From Bacillota bacterium (lineage in GTDB: Bacteria; Bacillota; Clostridia; Lachnospirales; Lachnospiraceae), in contig JAFAFU010000040.1 of NCBI GenBank assembly GCA_023423335.1, positions 1 through 40,297 of the forward strand: DNA of 40,297 nucleotides, written 5' to 3'. Of this stretch, positions 7,801 to 15,982 are shown piece after piece. Both the position numbers and the translations under genes were made by a program. The stretch's first letter is position 1; each line of letters begins with the position of its first letter. The notes beneath the pieces were generated by a model. The model was not told the DNA's origin. It saw only the letters and a program-made list of their open reading frames with translations, and did not search any database.

Positions 7801-10362
7801 GGCGTTTGCCATCTGTATGGCTTCGGTATCCCGTATCTTGACCTCCTTGTCGCCGACCATGATTTTCTTGGTAATGTCGGGCGTCGTATTCAGCAGGGCG
7901 TGCTTCATCAGGGCAATGCCGTCGTAGCGACGATGCTGCCCCCGCACACAGAACCTGTCCCAGATATTGGCATTGTGCATCCGTGCCTCCACGGAGTATT
8001 CGTCCGCACTTGAATTGTAGCGTATCGTCACCTCCGTGTCGAAGAGGTACGAGGCATAGTCTGAGTAGAGAGTTACGGGAATCCATCGCTCCCCGAAGTT
8101 GAAATCCAAGTCCACGAAAGGAATCGGTTCGGGGATGGCATCCTTCAGTGCCTGCAAGGAGGCTTGCGCCCTTGTGTCCTCCGGATACTCCAAGAGATAT
8201 TGTCCGATACGTTCCGATGCGGCAACCACATTGCCCGATATGAACTTCTCGGCAATTTCATACTCTCCCTCCAAGGGATTATAGAAAATCTTTCCGTGCA
8301 GCTCGGAAAGCATTTCCTCTTCGGAACTTTCGGGAAGCAAAGAGAGCATATACTCAGTGTCCACCGCTCCGAATTTATTGAGTGAAGCCGAGAGAGCCTC
8401 TTGGGCATTGCTCACCTCTGTCACTTCGTGCAGGCTGAACGAAACGGGTTGATGGAAAATATCGGCTTTGAGCGTTTCTTTATCCACTTTCCGTTCCAAG
8501 AAGAGGATTTCCCTGCCACCGGCATCCATCAGGATCTGCTCGTGGTTCTTGCGGTCGTTCAAATGTCCGTACAGCCGCACGAAACGGTCGTACAGTTCAT
8601 TGAGGTTCTGTCGTAAGGATTCATTCGCCACCTTGCGTTCCGCTTCATAGTCATAGAGAGCGTGGTAGGCGTCACGCAGGTCTATGTAGAGCAGCATCTT
8701 CTGCCGCTCTTGGGACGGGAGGTCTATGGGTTGGAATATTCGGTTGTCCTCCATATCGCGGACAAGCATTCCGACCTGAAAGTCCGAGGCAAGCAGAGAA
8801 CCCTCTCTGAGGTGTTCGTGCCATACTCCCTCATAGGGACGTGTCAGCATTCCTTTCTCCTTATCCTGCCACCACAACTCTCCCGTGTCCCGTAACCTCA
8901 TAGCAGTTTCTTGTGGCTTTATTTCGATAGTGGGAGAAGGAGTGGAAACCACAGCACGTTTCACAGTGGCGGTTTTTCGTTTGGGCTTTTCCTCCGGGAT
9001 AACATTGCCGAAAAGGTCGAGCAGTTGTACCTGAGGAGCGACACTGATTCGGGACTGCTCCACAGGCTGTTCCCCTCTCGGTTGCACCACCTCTTTGTGC
9101 GGTTGTTCTTCTTTCGAAGCTGTTGGCGTAAGCGTTGGCTCTTGCTGCTTTATTTCGGGAGGAACGGAAACGGCAACTTTGGGCTGCTCCTGAATGAAGA
9201 TATGCTTTTGGTACAACGCCATATCCAAGCGTTTGGCTAAATCAGCCCGCAGGATTTTACCCATATCGGTGGCGATGCCTTCCGCTCCGCCCTCGTGATG
9301 GAACAGGATGGCAGGCTTGCCGTAAGGGTCGGTATCCTGCTTCCACTCGGTGTGCACGATTTGCGACATGCTTCGCAGATAGGTATTGAACAGCACTCCG
9401 CTGGGGCGTTTCTCGCTCTTGATGAAACGCTGTTCCTCTTCGGTCAGACTTGTCTTGTCGCTCTGCTTTTGCAGGACGATAAGGTCACTGCCCACTTCCG
9501 TTCCCGCATTCTCTGAGAAGAGATTGTTGGGCAGACGGACTGCCGAAATAAGGCGGGTATGGCTCATCAGCCACTCCCGAACAGGCTCGTTCGACGGGGC
9601 ATTCATGACGCCTTGCGAGGTGATGAAAGCCAGCACGCCGCCTTCACGGAGCATATCCACGCCCTTGACGAAAAAGTAATTGTGCAGGGATATGCGGGCG
9701 ACCTTTCGTGCAGGTTCGTCCGTCTTGCTGAAAATGGGGTCGAAGACGGCCACATCTCCGAAAGGAATGTTGCTGCTGACCACATCGAAAGAACCGTTGA
9801 ACTTGGATTCGATTTCCTCGAAGCCTCGGATGCGTATCTTGTCTTCGGGATGCAGGGCGGAGAGCATCTGTCCCGTAAGAATGTCTTTCTCAAAACCGAA
9901 GGTCGTATGCCATTCGGCTGCAATGCCGTCAAAAGAGCGGATAAACTCGCCCATCCCCGCCGAGGGGTCAAGGATTCGCTTGGGGACGATGCCTGCCTCC
10001 TGTAAGGAAGCGGCAATTTCCCGCACTACGGGCGCAGGAGTATAAAAAGCGGTCATCACAGAGTTTTTCAGGCTCTGCATATAGTTCTTGTATTGCGATT
10101 CGGAAGCGGTATTGTCCCGAATGATGCGATGCAGTTCCATCACCAAGGGGAAAAGCTCCAGCTCCGACTTGTTCCATCGGGCGATGTCTTCCATCGTGTT
10201 GGCAGGAGAAAGGATACACTTCAGTGCGCCGAAACCCGTATAGGCTGCCAATATCGTGCGTTCTTTGGGTGTCGCCGAGCGTTGTTCCCGATGCAGGGCA
10301 AAGATAGTCTTGATAGCTTCTATATTCGCCCTTAGGTGTTCCTTTTTATTGTAGTTTGCCAT
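4876..10362 (-). CDS. Giant N6-DNA methylase / SNF2-type helicase fusion protein
   Basis: An 1828-residue protein typical of Bacteroidales conjugative transposons. The N-terminal methylase domain has SAM-binding DPSAGMG (132-138) and the catalytic-type NIPFGD (198-203, in place of NPPF/Y). After a Pro/Gln-rich linker (about 390-480) and an uncharacterised middle comes a superfamily 2 helicase: Walker A GAGKT near 938, DEAH-box variant DESH near 1100, motif III GTT, and motif VI QRDGRAVRKGN near 1440. The C-terminus is coiled-coil-rich, then low complexity. Such proteins are thought to protect incoming DNA from restriction or to remodel it; the activity is not proven. Its start overlaps the end of the DUF1896 gene by 17 nt. 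Confidence 0.85.
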   Translation of the reverse strand: MANYNKKEHLRANIEAIKTIFALHREQRSATPKERTILAAYTGFGALKCILSPANTMEDIARWNKSELELFPLVMELHRIIRDNTASESQYKNYMQSLKNSVMTAFYTPAPVVREIAASLQEAGIVPKRILDPSAGMGEFIRSFDGIAAEWHTTFGFEKDILTGQMLSALHPEDKIRIRGFEEIESKFNGSFDVVSSNIPFGDVAVFDPIFSKTDEPARKVARISLHNYFFVKGVDMLREGGVLAFITSQGVMNAPSNEPVREWLMSHTRLISAVRLPNNLFSENAGTEVGSDLIVLQKQSDKTSLTEEEQRFIKSEKRPSGVLFNTYLRSMSQIVHTEWKQDTDPYGKPAILFHHEGGAEGIATDMGKILRADLAKRLDMALYQKHIFIQEQPKVAVSVPPEIKQQEPTLTPTASKEEQPHKEVVQPRGEQPVEQSRISVAPQVQLLDLFGNVIPEEKPKRKTATVKRAVVSTPSPTIEIKPQETAMRLRDTGELWWQDKEKGMLTRPYEGVWHEHLREGSLLASDFQVGMLVRDMEDNRIFQPIDLPSQERQKMLLYIDLRDAYHALYDYEAERKVANESLRQNLNELYDRFVRLYGHLNDRKNHEQILMDAGGREILFLERKVDKETLKADIFHQPVSFSLHEVTEVSNAQEALSASLNKFGAVDTEYMLSLLPESSEEEMLSELHGKIFYNPLEGEYEIAEKFISGNVVAASERIGQYLLEYPEDTRAQASLQALKDAIPEPIPFVDLDFNFGERWIPVTLYSDYASYLFDTEVTIRYNSSADEYSVEARMHNANIWDRFCVRGQHRRYDGIALMKHALLNTTPDITKKIMVGDKEVKIRDTEAIQMANAKIDEIRNGFTDWLNEQSDEFKQRLEKLYNDTFNCFVRPQYDGSHQTFPDLNLKGLGIESLYDSQKDAVWMLKLNGGGICDHQVGAGKTLIMCTAAYEMKRLGLANKPMILALKANVQEIAQTFQTAYPHAKLLYPGKNDFTPDKRQRIFHDIKNNNWDCIVLTHDQFGMIPQSDEIQQKILQDELDSVEENLEVLRQQGRSISRAMEKGLVKRQMNLRAKLDEIKFKIENRKDDVVDFKTMGIDHLFVDESHTFKNLMFNTRHDKVAGLGNSEGSQRALNMLFAIRTIQERTGKDLGATFLSGTTISNSLTELYLLFKYLRPQALEAQNIKTFDAWAAIFAKKSVDYEFSVTNEIVQKERFRYFIKVPELAAFYAQITDYRTAKDIGIDRPEKNEIMHNIPPTPEQEEFIAKLVEFAKTGNAELLGRPKLSESEEKAKMLIATDMARKMSLDLRLIDPNRYGDHVDNKASHCAAKIAEYYRKFEEQKGTQFVFSDLGTYKPGEWNPYSEIKRKLVEDHGIPAQEIRFIQEAKTDKARKTLIAGMNEGTIRVLFGSTSMLGTGVNAQKRAVAIHHLDTPWRPSDLEQRDGRAVRKGNEVAKFHADNKVDVIIYAVEKSLDSYKFNLLHNKQLFIEQLKNNRMGSRTIDEGSMDEKSGMNFSEYVAILSGNTDLLEKAKLEKKIAGLDSERQAFIRSKSSSRSRLDEVVRTVDRNKELIARFQRDWDLYQSRVQKDKDGNVLNPITLKGVEGSDPKRITAKLAEINEKACTRGEYFNIGTLYGFNLVVKTESSSKDLFDLSQNKFFVMGESGMKYSYNNGRIATDPQLACMNFLNALEKIPGLIEKFKADTEKIAKDIPVLQEVVNGSWKKEEQLKDLKTELAALDRKIQLSLKPIEQSESPQEEEMMQDGEKTREEMKRSRPIEPTATATSVGTSVAQTDRPLESNGQSSSDTQPAIDGLPPSLAEKVFIVRPKF

Positions 10363-10780
10363 CTTCTTCGAGTTTTAGTTGGACAAACCCCGTAATCTCC
10401 GTGTAGAGGGAGTTGTATTCGGGCATGTAGGCGAACTCATCCGAAATCGGATACTTGGCGAAAATCTCTTCCAAGAGAGGGCGCAGGCGGATGGCGGTCT
10501 CCCTGACCGCTTCGAGCGGTACTTCGGCGGAGAACTCGTTCCAAAGAACAGAGGAAATGGTATCGTGATGAGAAAAGTGTAGACCCGCATAGAGCGCCTT
10601 ATTGGCAATGCCGATACATTCAGTTATGGGAAGACCGGTATCGAATGCTTCGGCATAGGCTTCGGAAGCGGCTGCCGCACGCTCTTTGACGAAGGAAATG
10701 TCATCGGCTTTTTCGGGATGGCTTTCCCGAAGAAAAGAGAGCAGGGATAACTCGTAATAGGAAAATCGAATGGCTGTCAT
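10346..10780 (-). CDS. DUF1896 family protein
   Basis: A 144-residue protein (MTAIRFSYYELSLLSFLRE...) of the DUF1896 family, which accompanies the methylase/helicase and topoisomerase genes in CTns. It looks all-helical and acidic, and no catalytic motif is visible. The ATG at 10780 was chosen over an in-frame start at 10906. The longer version would translate through a hairpin (10812-10837) and a leader motif, while family members start MTxxxFSYxxLxLxxFL. It overlaps the methylase start by 17 nt, so translation is probably coupled. Function unknown. Confidence 0.75.
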   Translation of the reverse strand: MTAIRFSYYELSLLSFLRESHPEKADDISFVKERAAAASEAYAEAFDTGLPITECIGIANKALYAGLHFSHHDTISSVLWNEFSAEVPLEAVRETAIRLRPLLEEIFAKYPISDEFAYMPEYNSLYTEITGFVQLKLEEDGKLQ

Positions 10781-10811
10781 ATCTGTGATTTTAATGGGTG
10801 TATAATGCAAA

Positions 10812-10837
10812 GGCACTCGACGTCCCCGCCGAGTGCC
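10812..10837. terminator. Hairpin between topB and the DUF1896 gene
   Basis: GGCACTCG (10812-10819) and CGAGTGCC (10830-10837) form a perfect 8-bp stem around a 10-nt loop, with no T tract after it on the minus strand. It may be a leader structure or weak attenuator between topB and the downstream genes. A copy of the ACTAAAATCC leader motif follows on the plus strand at 10839-10857 but precedes no supported gene. Confidence 0.45.
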
Positions 10838-10917
10838 ACCACTAAAATCCGCAGTAAAAACAAGATGATTGTTTATGACCGCATCATTCAGTGGCAAAAT
10901 TAGCAATTTACGGGGAT

Positions 10918-13047
10918 TTACTTTCGGGATTTGCCCGTTTTCTTGCGTTCGGGAAAGATAAAGACCGTCTTGAACTCTCCGTCCAAAGAGAGCGAAGCTT
11001 CGAAGCTCTTACCTGCTTTGGAGGTGAAGCCCTTAATGATACCTGTCTCCCCGTTCACCGCCAACTGCGTCAGTTGCTCGTCCGTCAGGCTCTTGCCTGC
11101 CACGCTGCGGAAAAGCGTCAGACCGCAATCGGGATCGGAACATTTGGCACATCGAGGATAGAAGACCAATAACCCTTTGCCGCATTTGGGGCAATGGATG
11201 TCGCTCTGTTTCTTGGGAAAGAGGATTTTGGAGGAGAGTAGTTCATCGGTAATCTGTGTGGCATAACTTTCAATACCCTTGCGAAAGTCTTGCTCTTTCA
11301 ACTCTCCCCGTTCGATTCTCGCCAAGTCCGCTTCCCACTGTCCGGTCATCTCGGCATTGCCGATTTTCATCTCCTTGACGATGGAATAGACGGCAAGTCC
11401 TTTCTCCGTGGGGACGAGCGACTTCTTTTGGCGCACCATGTATTCACGGGCAAAGAGGGTTTCGATGATGGCGGCACGGGTGGCAGGCGTGCCGATGCCG
11501 CAATCCTTGAGCTGTGCACGCAGTTCCTCGTCCTCCAACTCTTTGCCTGCCGTCTCCATAGCAGCTAACAGCGAGCTTTCCGTGTGCAGAGGCTTGGGCT
11601 TGGTCGTTCCCTGTGCCAAGGAACAGGCGCAGAGCGGAAGTTGTTTACCTTCCTCCCATTGGGGGATGATGATGCCTTCTCCATTCTCCCGGCTTTCCCG
11701 TTCTTCGGCTTCTGCCTGCTCCTTGTCTTTTTTCCTGCTGTTTTTGAGGATGGCACGCCAACCCTCTTCCTTGATGATTTCACCTTTGAGGATAAACTTC
11801 ACATCCTCGCAGACGGCAGTAACCGTACTGACATCCTTCACGCAACGGGCGGAGAAGGCTTCGAGCATACGTCCGGCTATCATGTCATAGATGACCGCTT
11901 CCTCTCCAAACATGTCTATCGGTTTCTTGCCCGTGATGAGCAGGGCGTGGTGGTCGGTCACTTTCTTGTCATCCACCGAATGCGCATTGAGTTCGAACAG
12001 TCGGCGGGCATGGACACCCCAGACGGGATGGTCGTGCAAAAAGGCTATCAAAGCTGGAATTTCGGCAAAGACATCTTCGGGGATATGTCGGCTGCCCGTG
12101 CGTGGATAGGTGATGTATGCCTTTTCGTAGAGTTTCTGTGCCAAGGAAAGGGTCTGTTCCGCCGAATAGCCGAACCGGCTGTTCGCCTCTTTCTGCAGGG
12201 TGGTCAAATCATACAGAAGCGGTGGTTCCTGTTTGGTCTCCTTGCGCACAACCGTCTCAACAGTGGCATAAGGAGCTTGTTTGAGTTTCTCGTACAGGGC
12301 AGTGGCTTCCGTCTTATCGAACCAACGATCGGCGGAGGAAAAGCGGAAGCTCTCATCGCCCTCCCTTACGGCAAGGCTGAGTTGCCAGAATGCCTGTGGT
12401 TCGAACTTCTTGTTCTCCAAGAAACGGGAGCAGACCATACAAAGCGTCGGGGTCTGTACCCTGCCCAAGGAGTAAGTGCCTCGCCCTGCGGCAATGGATA
12501 TGGCTTGTGTGGCATTGATGCCCACCAGCCAGTCGGCTTCGCTGCGGGCACGGGCGGCATAATAGAGGTTGTCATACGCTGCTCCGCTTTGCAGACGGGC
12601 AAGCCCCTCTTTGATGGCTTTATCTGTCAAGGAACTGATCCATAAGCGGTCGAACGGACGAGGAATGCTGAGGTACTCGTAGATGAACCTGAAGATTAAC
12701 TCACCCTCACGTCCTGCATCGGTGGCAACGATGATGCCCTCGCATTCCCGGAAGAGTTTTTCGATGACTTTCAATTGGGCGACTGCCGCAGCATCGGCTT
12801 TATAACCTTTGCCTTCCTTAATCTGTCGGGGAATGAGTGTGAAGACGGGAGGAAGAATCGGCAGGTTCTCTTTGCGGAAACCCTTGATGCCGTAGGCTTC
12901 GGGCATGGCTGCCGTTATCAGGTGTCCCAATGCCCACGTGACGGCATAGCCGCCTCCTTCGATATAACCGTCTTTCTTGTTGGTTGCCCGAACAACACGG
13001 GCGATTTCACGAGCTACGCTCGGCTTTTCTGCTATAATGACTTTCAT
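10918..13047 (-). CDS. topB: DNA topoisomerase III (type IA)
   Basis: A 709-residue type IA topoisomerase, expected to relax or decatenate DNA through a 5'-phosphotyrosyl intermediate. The Toprim domain starts MKVIIAEKPSVAREIA and carries the acidic box ATDAGREGE (108-116; chromosomal enzymes usually read DPDREGE). The catalytic tyrosine is Tyr314 in ITYPRT. The C-terminus has a zinc-ribbon-like CPKCGKG...CAKCSDPDC and a final segment with LTDEQLTQL, which is related to DUF3945 repeats in the neighbouring gene. Element-encoded TopB is standard in CTnDOT-type ICEs. The start is preceded by a CCACTAACATCC leader. Confidence 0.95.
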   Translation of the reverse strand: MKVIIAEKPSVAREIARVVRATNKKDGYIEGGGYAVTWALGHLITAAMPEAYGIKGFRKENLPILPPVFTLIPRQIKEGKGYKADAAAVAQLKVIEKLFRECEGIIVATDAGREGELIFRFIYEYLSIPRPFDRLWISSLTDKAIKEGLARLQSGAAYDNLYYAARARSEADWLVGINATQAISIAAGRGTYSLGRVQTPTLCMVCSRFLENKKFEPQAFWQLSLAVREGDESFRFSSADRWFDKTEATALYEKLKQAPYATVETVVRKETKQEPPLLYDLTTLQKEANSRFGYSAEQTLSLAQKLYEKAYITYPRTGSRHIPEDVFAEIPALIAFLHDHPVWGVHARRLFELNAHSVDDKKVTDHHALLITGKKPIDMFGEEAVIYDMIAGRMLEAFSARCVKDVSTVTAVCEDVKFILKGEIIKEEGWRAILKNSRKKDKEQAEAEERESRENGEGIIIPQWEEGKQLPLCACSLAQGTTKPKPLHTESSLLAAMETAGKELEDEELRAQLKDCGIGTPATRAAIIETLFAREYMVRQKKSLVPTEKGLAVYSIVKEMKIGNAEMTGQWEADLARIERGELKEQDFRKGIESYATQITDELLSSKILFPKKQSDIHCPKCGKGLLVFYPRCAKCSDPDCGLTLFRSVAGKSLTDEQLTQLAVNGETGIIKGFTSKAGKSFEASLSLDGEFKTVFIFPERKKTGKSRK

Positions 13048-13051
13048 TTGT

Positions 13052-13076
13052 TCTTACTTTTTGGATGTTAGTGGTG
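13052..13076 (-). promoter_or_regulatory. Shared translation leader before topB
   Basis: Minus-strand CCACCACTAACATCC followed by AAAAAGTAAGAACAA and the topB ATG. It is a variant of the leader found before mobA, traI and traN. It also bridges the 34-nt gap between topB and the upstream DUF3945 gene. Confidence 0.45.
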
Positions 13077-13081
13077 GCGGA

Positions 13082-14476
13082 TTACATTTTCATTCCCTTG
13101 GAACGCTTCTTCTCTTCTTCCTTCTGTTCCTGCTGGGCGGTAGGCTCTGTCTGCCCCTGCTTGAGCGGCTCCTTTACATGCTTGGTAGCCTCGTTGGTCT
13201 TGCCTTCGGAATTGACGGCGACCTGCGTGCGGGAAGCGTTGTCGGGAATGACCTCTTTGGTTTGGGACTTGTCGGGATTCCATTTGAGGAAATCGAACTT
13301 GTTCTTCTCGAAGTTGGCGCGGACATAGGCTTTGAAAGGCTCTCCCTTCTTGTCGATAAGCCCGGTCATATAGACCGTCTGACCTGCTTTAAGTTTCGCT
13401 TGCTCTTCGGGAGAGATGTCTCGTCCCAGCATCTTTTGAGGGACATGCAGTTCTTGTTGCTCTGTCTGTTCCTGCCCTTCGGGGGCTTGTCTTTGTCGTT
13501 GTCCCTGCTCAGGAGAGCCGAAACGAAATTCAATCGACCGCTTGTCGGCATTGAATTGAAGGTTGGCATTGAAGTGCTTTCCCGTTTTGGAGGTCATACC
13601 CTCCACGTAGATACTTCTGCCTTCCGACAACTCCTTTTTCTGCTCGTCGCTCAGCTTCACGCCTTTGATTTCATCGGGGATGCGTACCCTATCGGCACTC
13701 AGGGCGATGATGTCGTTGGTCAGGCGGTCGATGCTCACGAAACTGCGGGTCGGTTCGTTGCTGCCGGGAAAAGTCAGCTCCACGGTGCGACCGAGGTTGC
13801 CCGTTTCCTTGAGGGTTTTCTTGTCCTCATCAGTGAAAGTATGCCCGAAGAACTCCCGTTCCAACTGTGGCTCCTTGCGGATGGCGTGGACGACGGGGAT
13901 AAACATACCGTCTCCTGAAGCTCTCAAAGAAAGACGGGCATCGGTACGAATGGAGACTTCTCCGATTTTGATACTGATAGGAATAAGTGGGGTCTTGCGG
14001 TATTGAAGCAGATCGTCGAGCTGCTTCCCCTTTTCCAGACTTTCACGGCTTACGCCCATCTGCTCGAACTGTTCCCATCTCACCTTATCGGAGTCAATAC
14101 CTTGAGAGGATTGTTTCTGCTCTCCTGCGTAGTCCGCAGGATTGACACGGGCGGAGTCCAGCATCTCCTTGTTGGAGGGGACATCCGGTGCTTTGAGCAT
14201 CTCCGAGAGTACGCGGGCACTGGCAACGGCACTCTCAAAGGGGACTTTGAAGAAATTCAGCGGCGTAGGGTTCTTGAACTGTCGCATGAAGTTGGAAAGG
14301 AAGTTCTCCAGTGCATTGCTGTGCTTGTCGAACTTCAGAAAACTCTGTTCATGCTCGGCGGTGGGCGGAACGGTTTTCAGTCCGCCTTTCTCGTCCGTTC
14401 CTGCGACGGCTTTGAGATTCTCGTCCTTCTGATCCTTGACCAAAAGGACTTCTTGGTCTTTGATTTTTTCGTCCAT
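13082..14476 (-). CDS. DUF4099/DUF3945 domain protein
   Basis: A 464-residue hydrophilic protein of the kind always found upstream of topB in Bacteroidales CTns. Residues about 130-220 look like DUF4099 (WEQFEQMGVSRESLEKGKQLDDLL). This is followed by two or three repeats of the DUF3945 pattern LsxeQkxxLxxGxxxyxxGmxxKxGkxFxAxxxxxxxxxxxxF (about 270-390). The C-terminal about 70 residues are low complexity and basic. The related LTDEQLTQL...G...SKAGKSFEA unit at the end of TopB suggests a shared partner or ancestry. Likely role in DNA processing or recruitment during transfer, but unproven. Driven by the promoter at 14515-14585. Confidence 0.75.
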   Translation of the reverse strand: MDEKIKDQEVLLVKDQKDENLKAVAGTDEKGGLKTVPPTAEHEQSFLKFDKHSNALENFLSNFMRQFKNPTPLNFFKVPFESAVASARVLSEMLKAPDVPSNKEMLDSARVNPADYAGEQKQSSQGIDSDKVRWEQFEQMGVSRESLEKGKQLDDLLQYRKTPLIPISIKIGEVSIRTDARLSLRASGDGMFIPVVHAIRKEPQLEREFFGHTFTDEDKKTLKETGNLGRTVELTFPGSNEPTRSFVSIDRLTNDIIALSADRVRIPDEIKGVKLSDEQKKELSEGRSIYVEGMTSKTGKHFNANLQFNADKRSIEFRFGSPEQGQRQRQAPEGQEQTEQQELHVPQKMLGRDISPEEQAKLKAGQTVYMTGLIDKKGEPFKAYVRANFEKNKFDFLKWNPDKSQTKEVIPDNASRTQVAVNSEGKTNEATKHVKEPLKQGQTEPTAQQEQKEEEKKRSKGMKM

Positions 14477-14514
14477 ATTACTACGTGTTTAATACACCAA
14501 CAGCGGTGCACGGA

Positions 14515-14585
14515 CAAAAGTAAACCAAAGAAACAGTGTGGGTTATGGTATTATAATAACTGCGTACTTGTGGCTTCGATATGGA
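14515..14585 (-). promoter_or_regulatory. Promoter with shared upstream motif, copy 2
   Basis: Minus-strand motif GCCACAAGTACGCAGT within 14559-14585 (27 nt identical to copy 1), then 36 nt, then TACTTTTG (14522-14515) as -7 box. Transcription would begin near 14508, about 32 nt before the DUF3945 gene's ATG, and could cover the whole topB/DUF1896/methylase block. Confidence 0.65.
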
Positions 14586-14700
14586 TAGAAGTGACTCTAT
14601 CGAGGATGTTTTTGAAGTCAATAATCATCTATTGCATCAAGTGGCAACAGCACTCTATCTCAAGTTTTCTATATAGTAGACAAAAAAAAATGCTCTTTTT

Positions 14701-14732
14701 TTTGTAAAGACAAATTTTATTGCTTATACTTG
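14701..14732 (+). promoter_or_regulatory. Promoter of the alpha-oxoamine synthase gene
   Basis: TTTG (14701-14704) and TATACTTG (14725-14732) are separated by 20 nt and match the Bacteroidetes -33/-7 consensus with one mismatch. The start codon at 14758 lies about 25 nt downstream of the -7 box. Just upstream, an A9...T9 inverted repeat (about 14682-14704) may end leftward or rightward transcripts. Confidence 0.7.
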
Positions 14733-14757
14733 CGCCATGTAACATAACTCTCTGTTT

Positions 14758-15798
14758 ATGAAGTTAGATAAATACAACGTAACGCAGTCTTCTCTGTCTA
14801 TCGAAGAACTTACAAAAGGGTTCTTCCGGTATAAAGAGAATTATAAAGATGAAGTCGGTCAGATTTATTGGAAAGAGTCTGACTCTGCGGTGTCTTCTAA
14901 AATGTCTTTGAGAGACCGTACCAACTCTCGCATGGTGAGTTTTGTTTCCAATGATTATTTGGGACTTTCCCAGCATCCACTTGTGCAAAGTGATGCCATC
15001 AGAGCCATCAATCAATTTGGGACGGGATTCTGTGCCGCTCCCAGCATTGGAGGCTATTCTTCATTCCAAAAGAGATTGGAAGATGGACTTTCTGCTCTTT
15101 TGAACACAGAAGACACATTAGTTTTTAATTCCGGATTCTCTACGAATGTCGGCGTGTTTTCTGCTTTGGCGAAGCCTAATGATATTGTCTTCCTTGATAA
15201 AGGGGTTCATCGAAGTGTCTTTGAAGGAGTAAGGCATTGTACGTGTAAAGTACTTCCTCACAATGACCCGGAGGCATTAGACGCTGCCCTGCAACGCTAC
15301 AAAGTTGAAGGGAGTAACTTGTATGTCGTAATGGATGGGGTTTATTCCCAAGATGGAGACAGAGGTATGGTTCAGGAGTATTTGGAGATTTCTCAAAAGC
15401 ATGGGGCTTTGCTTATCGTGGATGATGCCCATGGTATCGGAGTGTTAGGCGAAAGTGGTGCCGGTCTTTTGGAGGAATTGAATTTGTTGGGACAGGTTCC
15501 TCTTGTTACGGGTACACTCAGTAAAGCTTTCGGAAGTATTGGAGGGTATGTCTCCGGACGCAAAGATTTAATTGATTACATCCGTTACTATGCAGGAAGT
15601 TGTTGTTTTTCTGTTTCTCTTCCTCCACCTTGTTTAGCTGCTGCGTTGAAATCTTTAGAATTAATTCAGAAAGCGACCTCGAAACGGAATGAATTGTTGG
15701 CAAAAGCTCAATACGCGAGAGAAAAGCTACAAGAGGCTGGTTTCTCTACAACTGATTCCACAACTCCTATCAATAGGAATCTTGACCCCAAGTTATGA
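14758..15798 (+). CDS. Alpha-oxoamine synthase (AONS/KBL/CqsA-like), frameshifted near 3' end
   Basis: A PLP-dependent enzyme of the family that condenses an amino acid with an acyl-CoA (BioF, KBL, serine palmitoyltransferase, CqsA). Visible are SNDYLGLSQHP (48-58 region), the cofactor-contacting DDAHGIGVLG (D222-D223, H225) and the Schiff-base lysine K256 in TLSKAFG. Homology ends at residue 338: an extra A at 15772 or 15773 shifts the frame, and the ORF stops 8 residues later. The missing C-terminal domain is encoded in the next frame (15773-15982), which reads into the TetR gene. The product is not biotin: no other bio gene is near. An autoinducer or lipid-like amino ketone is possible, but this is inference. 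Visibly AT-richer than the flanking CTn genes. Confidence 0.85.
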   Translation: MKLDKYNVTQSSLSIEELTKGFFRYKENYKDEVGQIYWKESDSAVSSKMSLRDRTNSRMVSFVSNDYLGLSQHPLVQSDAIRAINQFGTGFCAAPSIGGYSSFQKRLEDGLSALLNTEDTLVFNSGFSTNVGVFSALAKPNDIVFLDKGVHRSVFEGVRHCTCKVLPHNDPEALDAALQRYKVEGSNLYVVMDGVYSQDGDRGMVQEYLEISQKHGALLIVDDAHGIGVLGESGAGLLEELNLLGQVPLVTGTLSKAFGSIGGYVSGRKDLIDYIRYYAGSCCFSVSLPPPCLAAALKSLELIQKATSKRNELLAKAQYAREKLQEAGFSTTDSTTPINRNLDPKL

Positions 15799-15982
15799 TG
15801 AAGCAATTTTGTGGGCAGAACGTTTACTTCGCCACGATGTTTATATCGTTCCTATTGGCTATCCTGCCGTTTCAAAGCGCTATCCTAGATTGCGCTTAGC
15901 CCTTTCCAACTTGCACTCATATAGAGATATAGATTTTTTAATTTCAAAATTACTTACAGTAACAAAAAAGGATTATAAATAC
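15773..15982 (+). pseudogene. C-terminal part of the alpha-oxoamine synthase in the +1 frame
   Basis: Frame +1 relative to the upstream gene encodes the typical end of this family: GILTPSYDEAILWAERLLRHDVYIVPIGYPAVSKRYPRLRLALSNLHSYRDIDFLI split over 15776-15943. Deleting one A at 15772/15773 restores P-I-I-G-I-L and joins it to the N-terminal part. No stop occurs before the TetR ATG at 15983, so the corrected protein would be a synthase-TetR fusion of about 608 residues. Confidence 0.8.

Noticed and set aside
4876..10362. Long plus-strand ORFs opposite the methylase/helicase
   Set aside because: Shadows of the minus-strand gene; translations lack family motifs.
10866..10904. A 12-codon plus-strand ORF after a leader motif at 10839
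   Set aside because: Too short, and antisense to the topB-DUF1896 transcript; no sign of being a gene.
14758..15798. BioF and biotin synthesis
   Set aside because: The family fits, but no other bio genes are present, and the context with TetR and a peptide operon argues against biotin.
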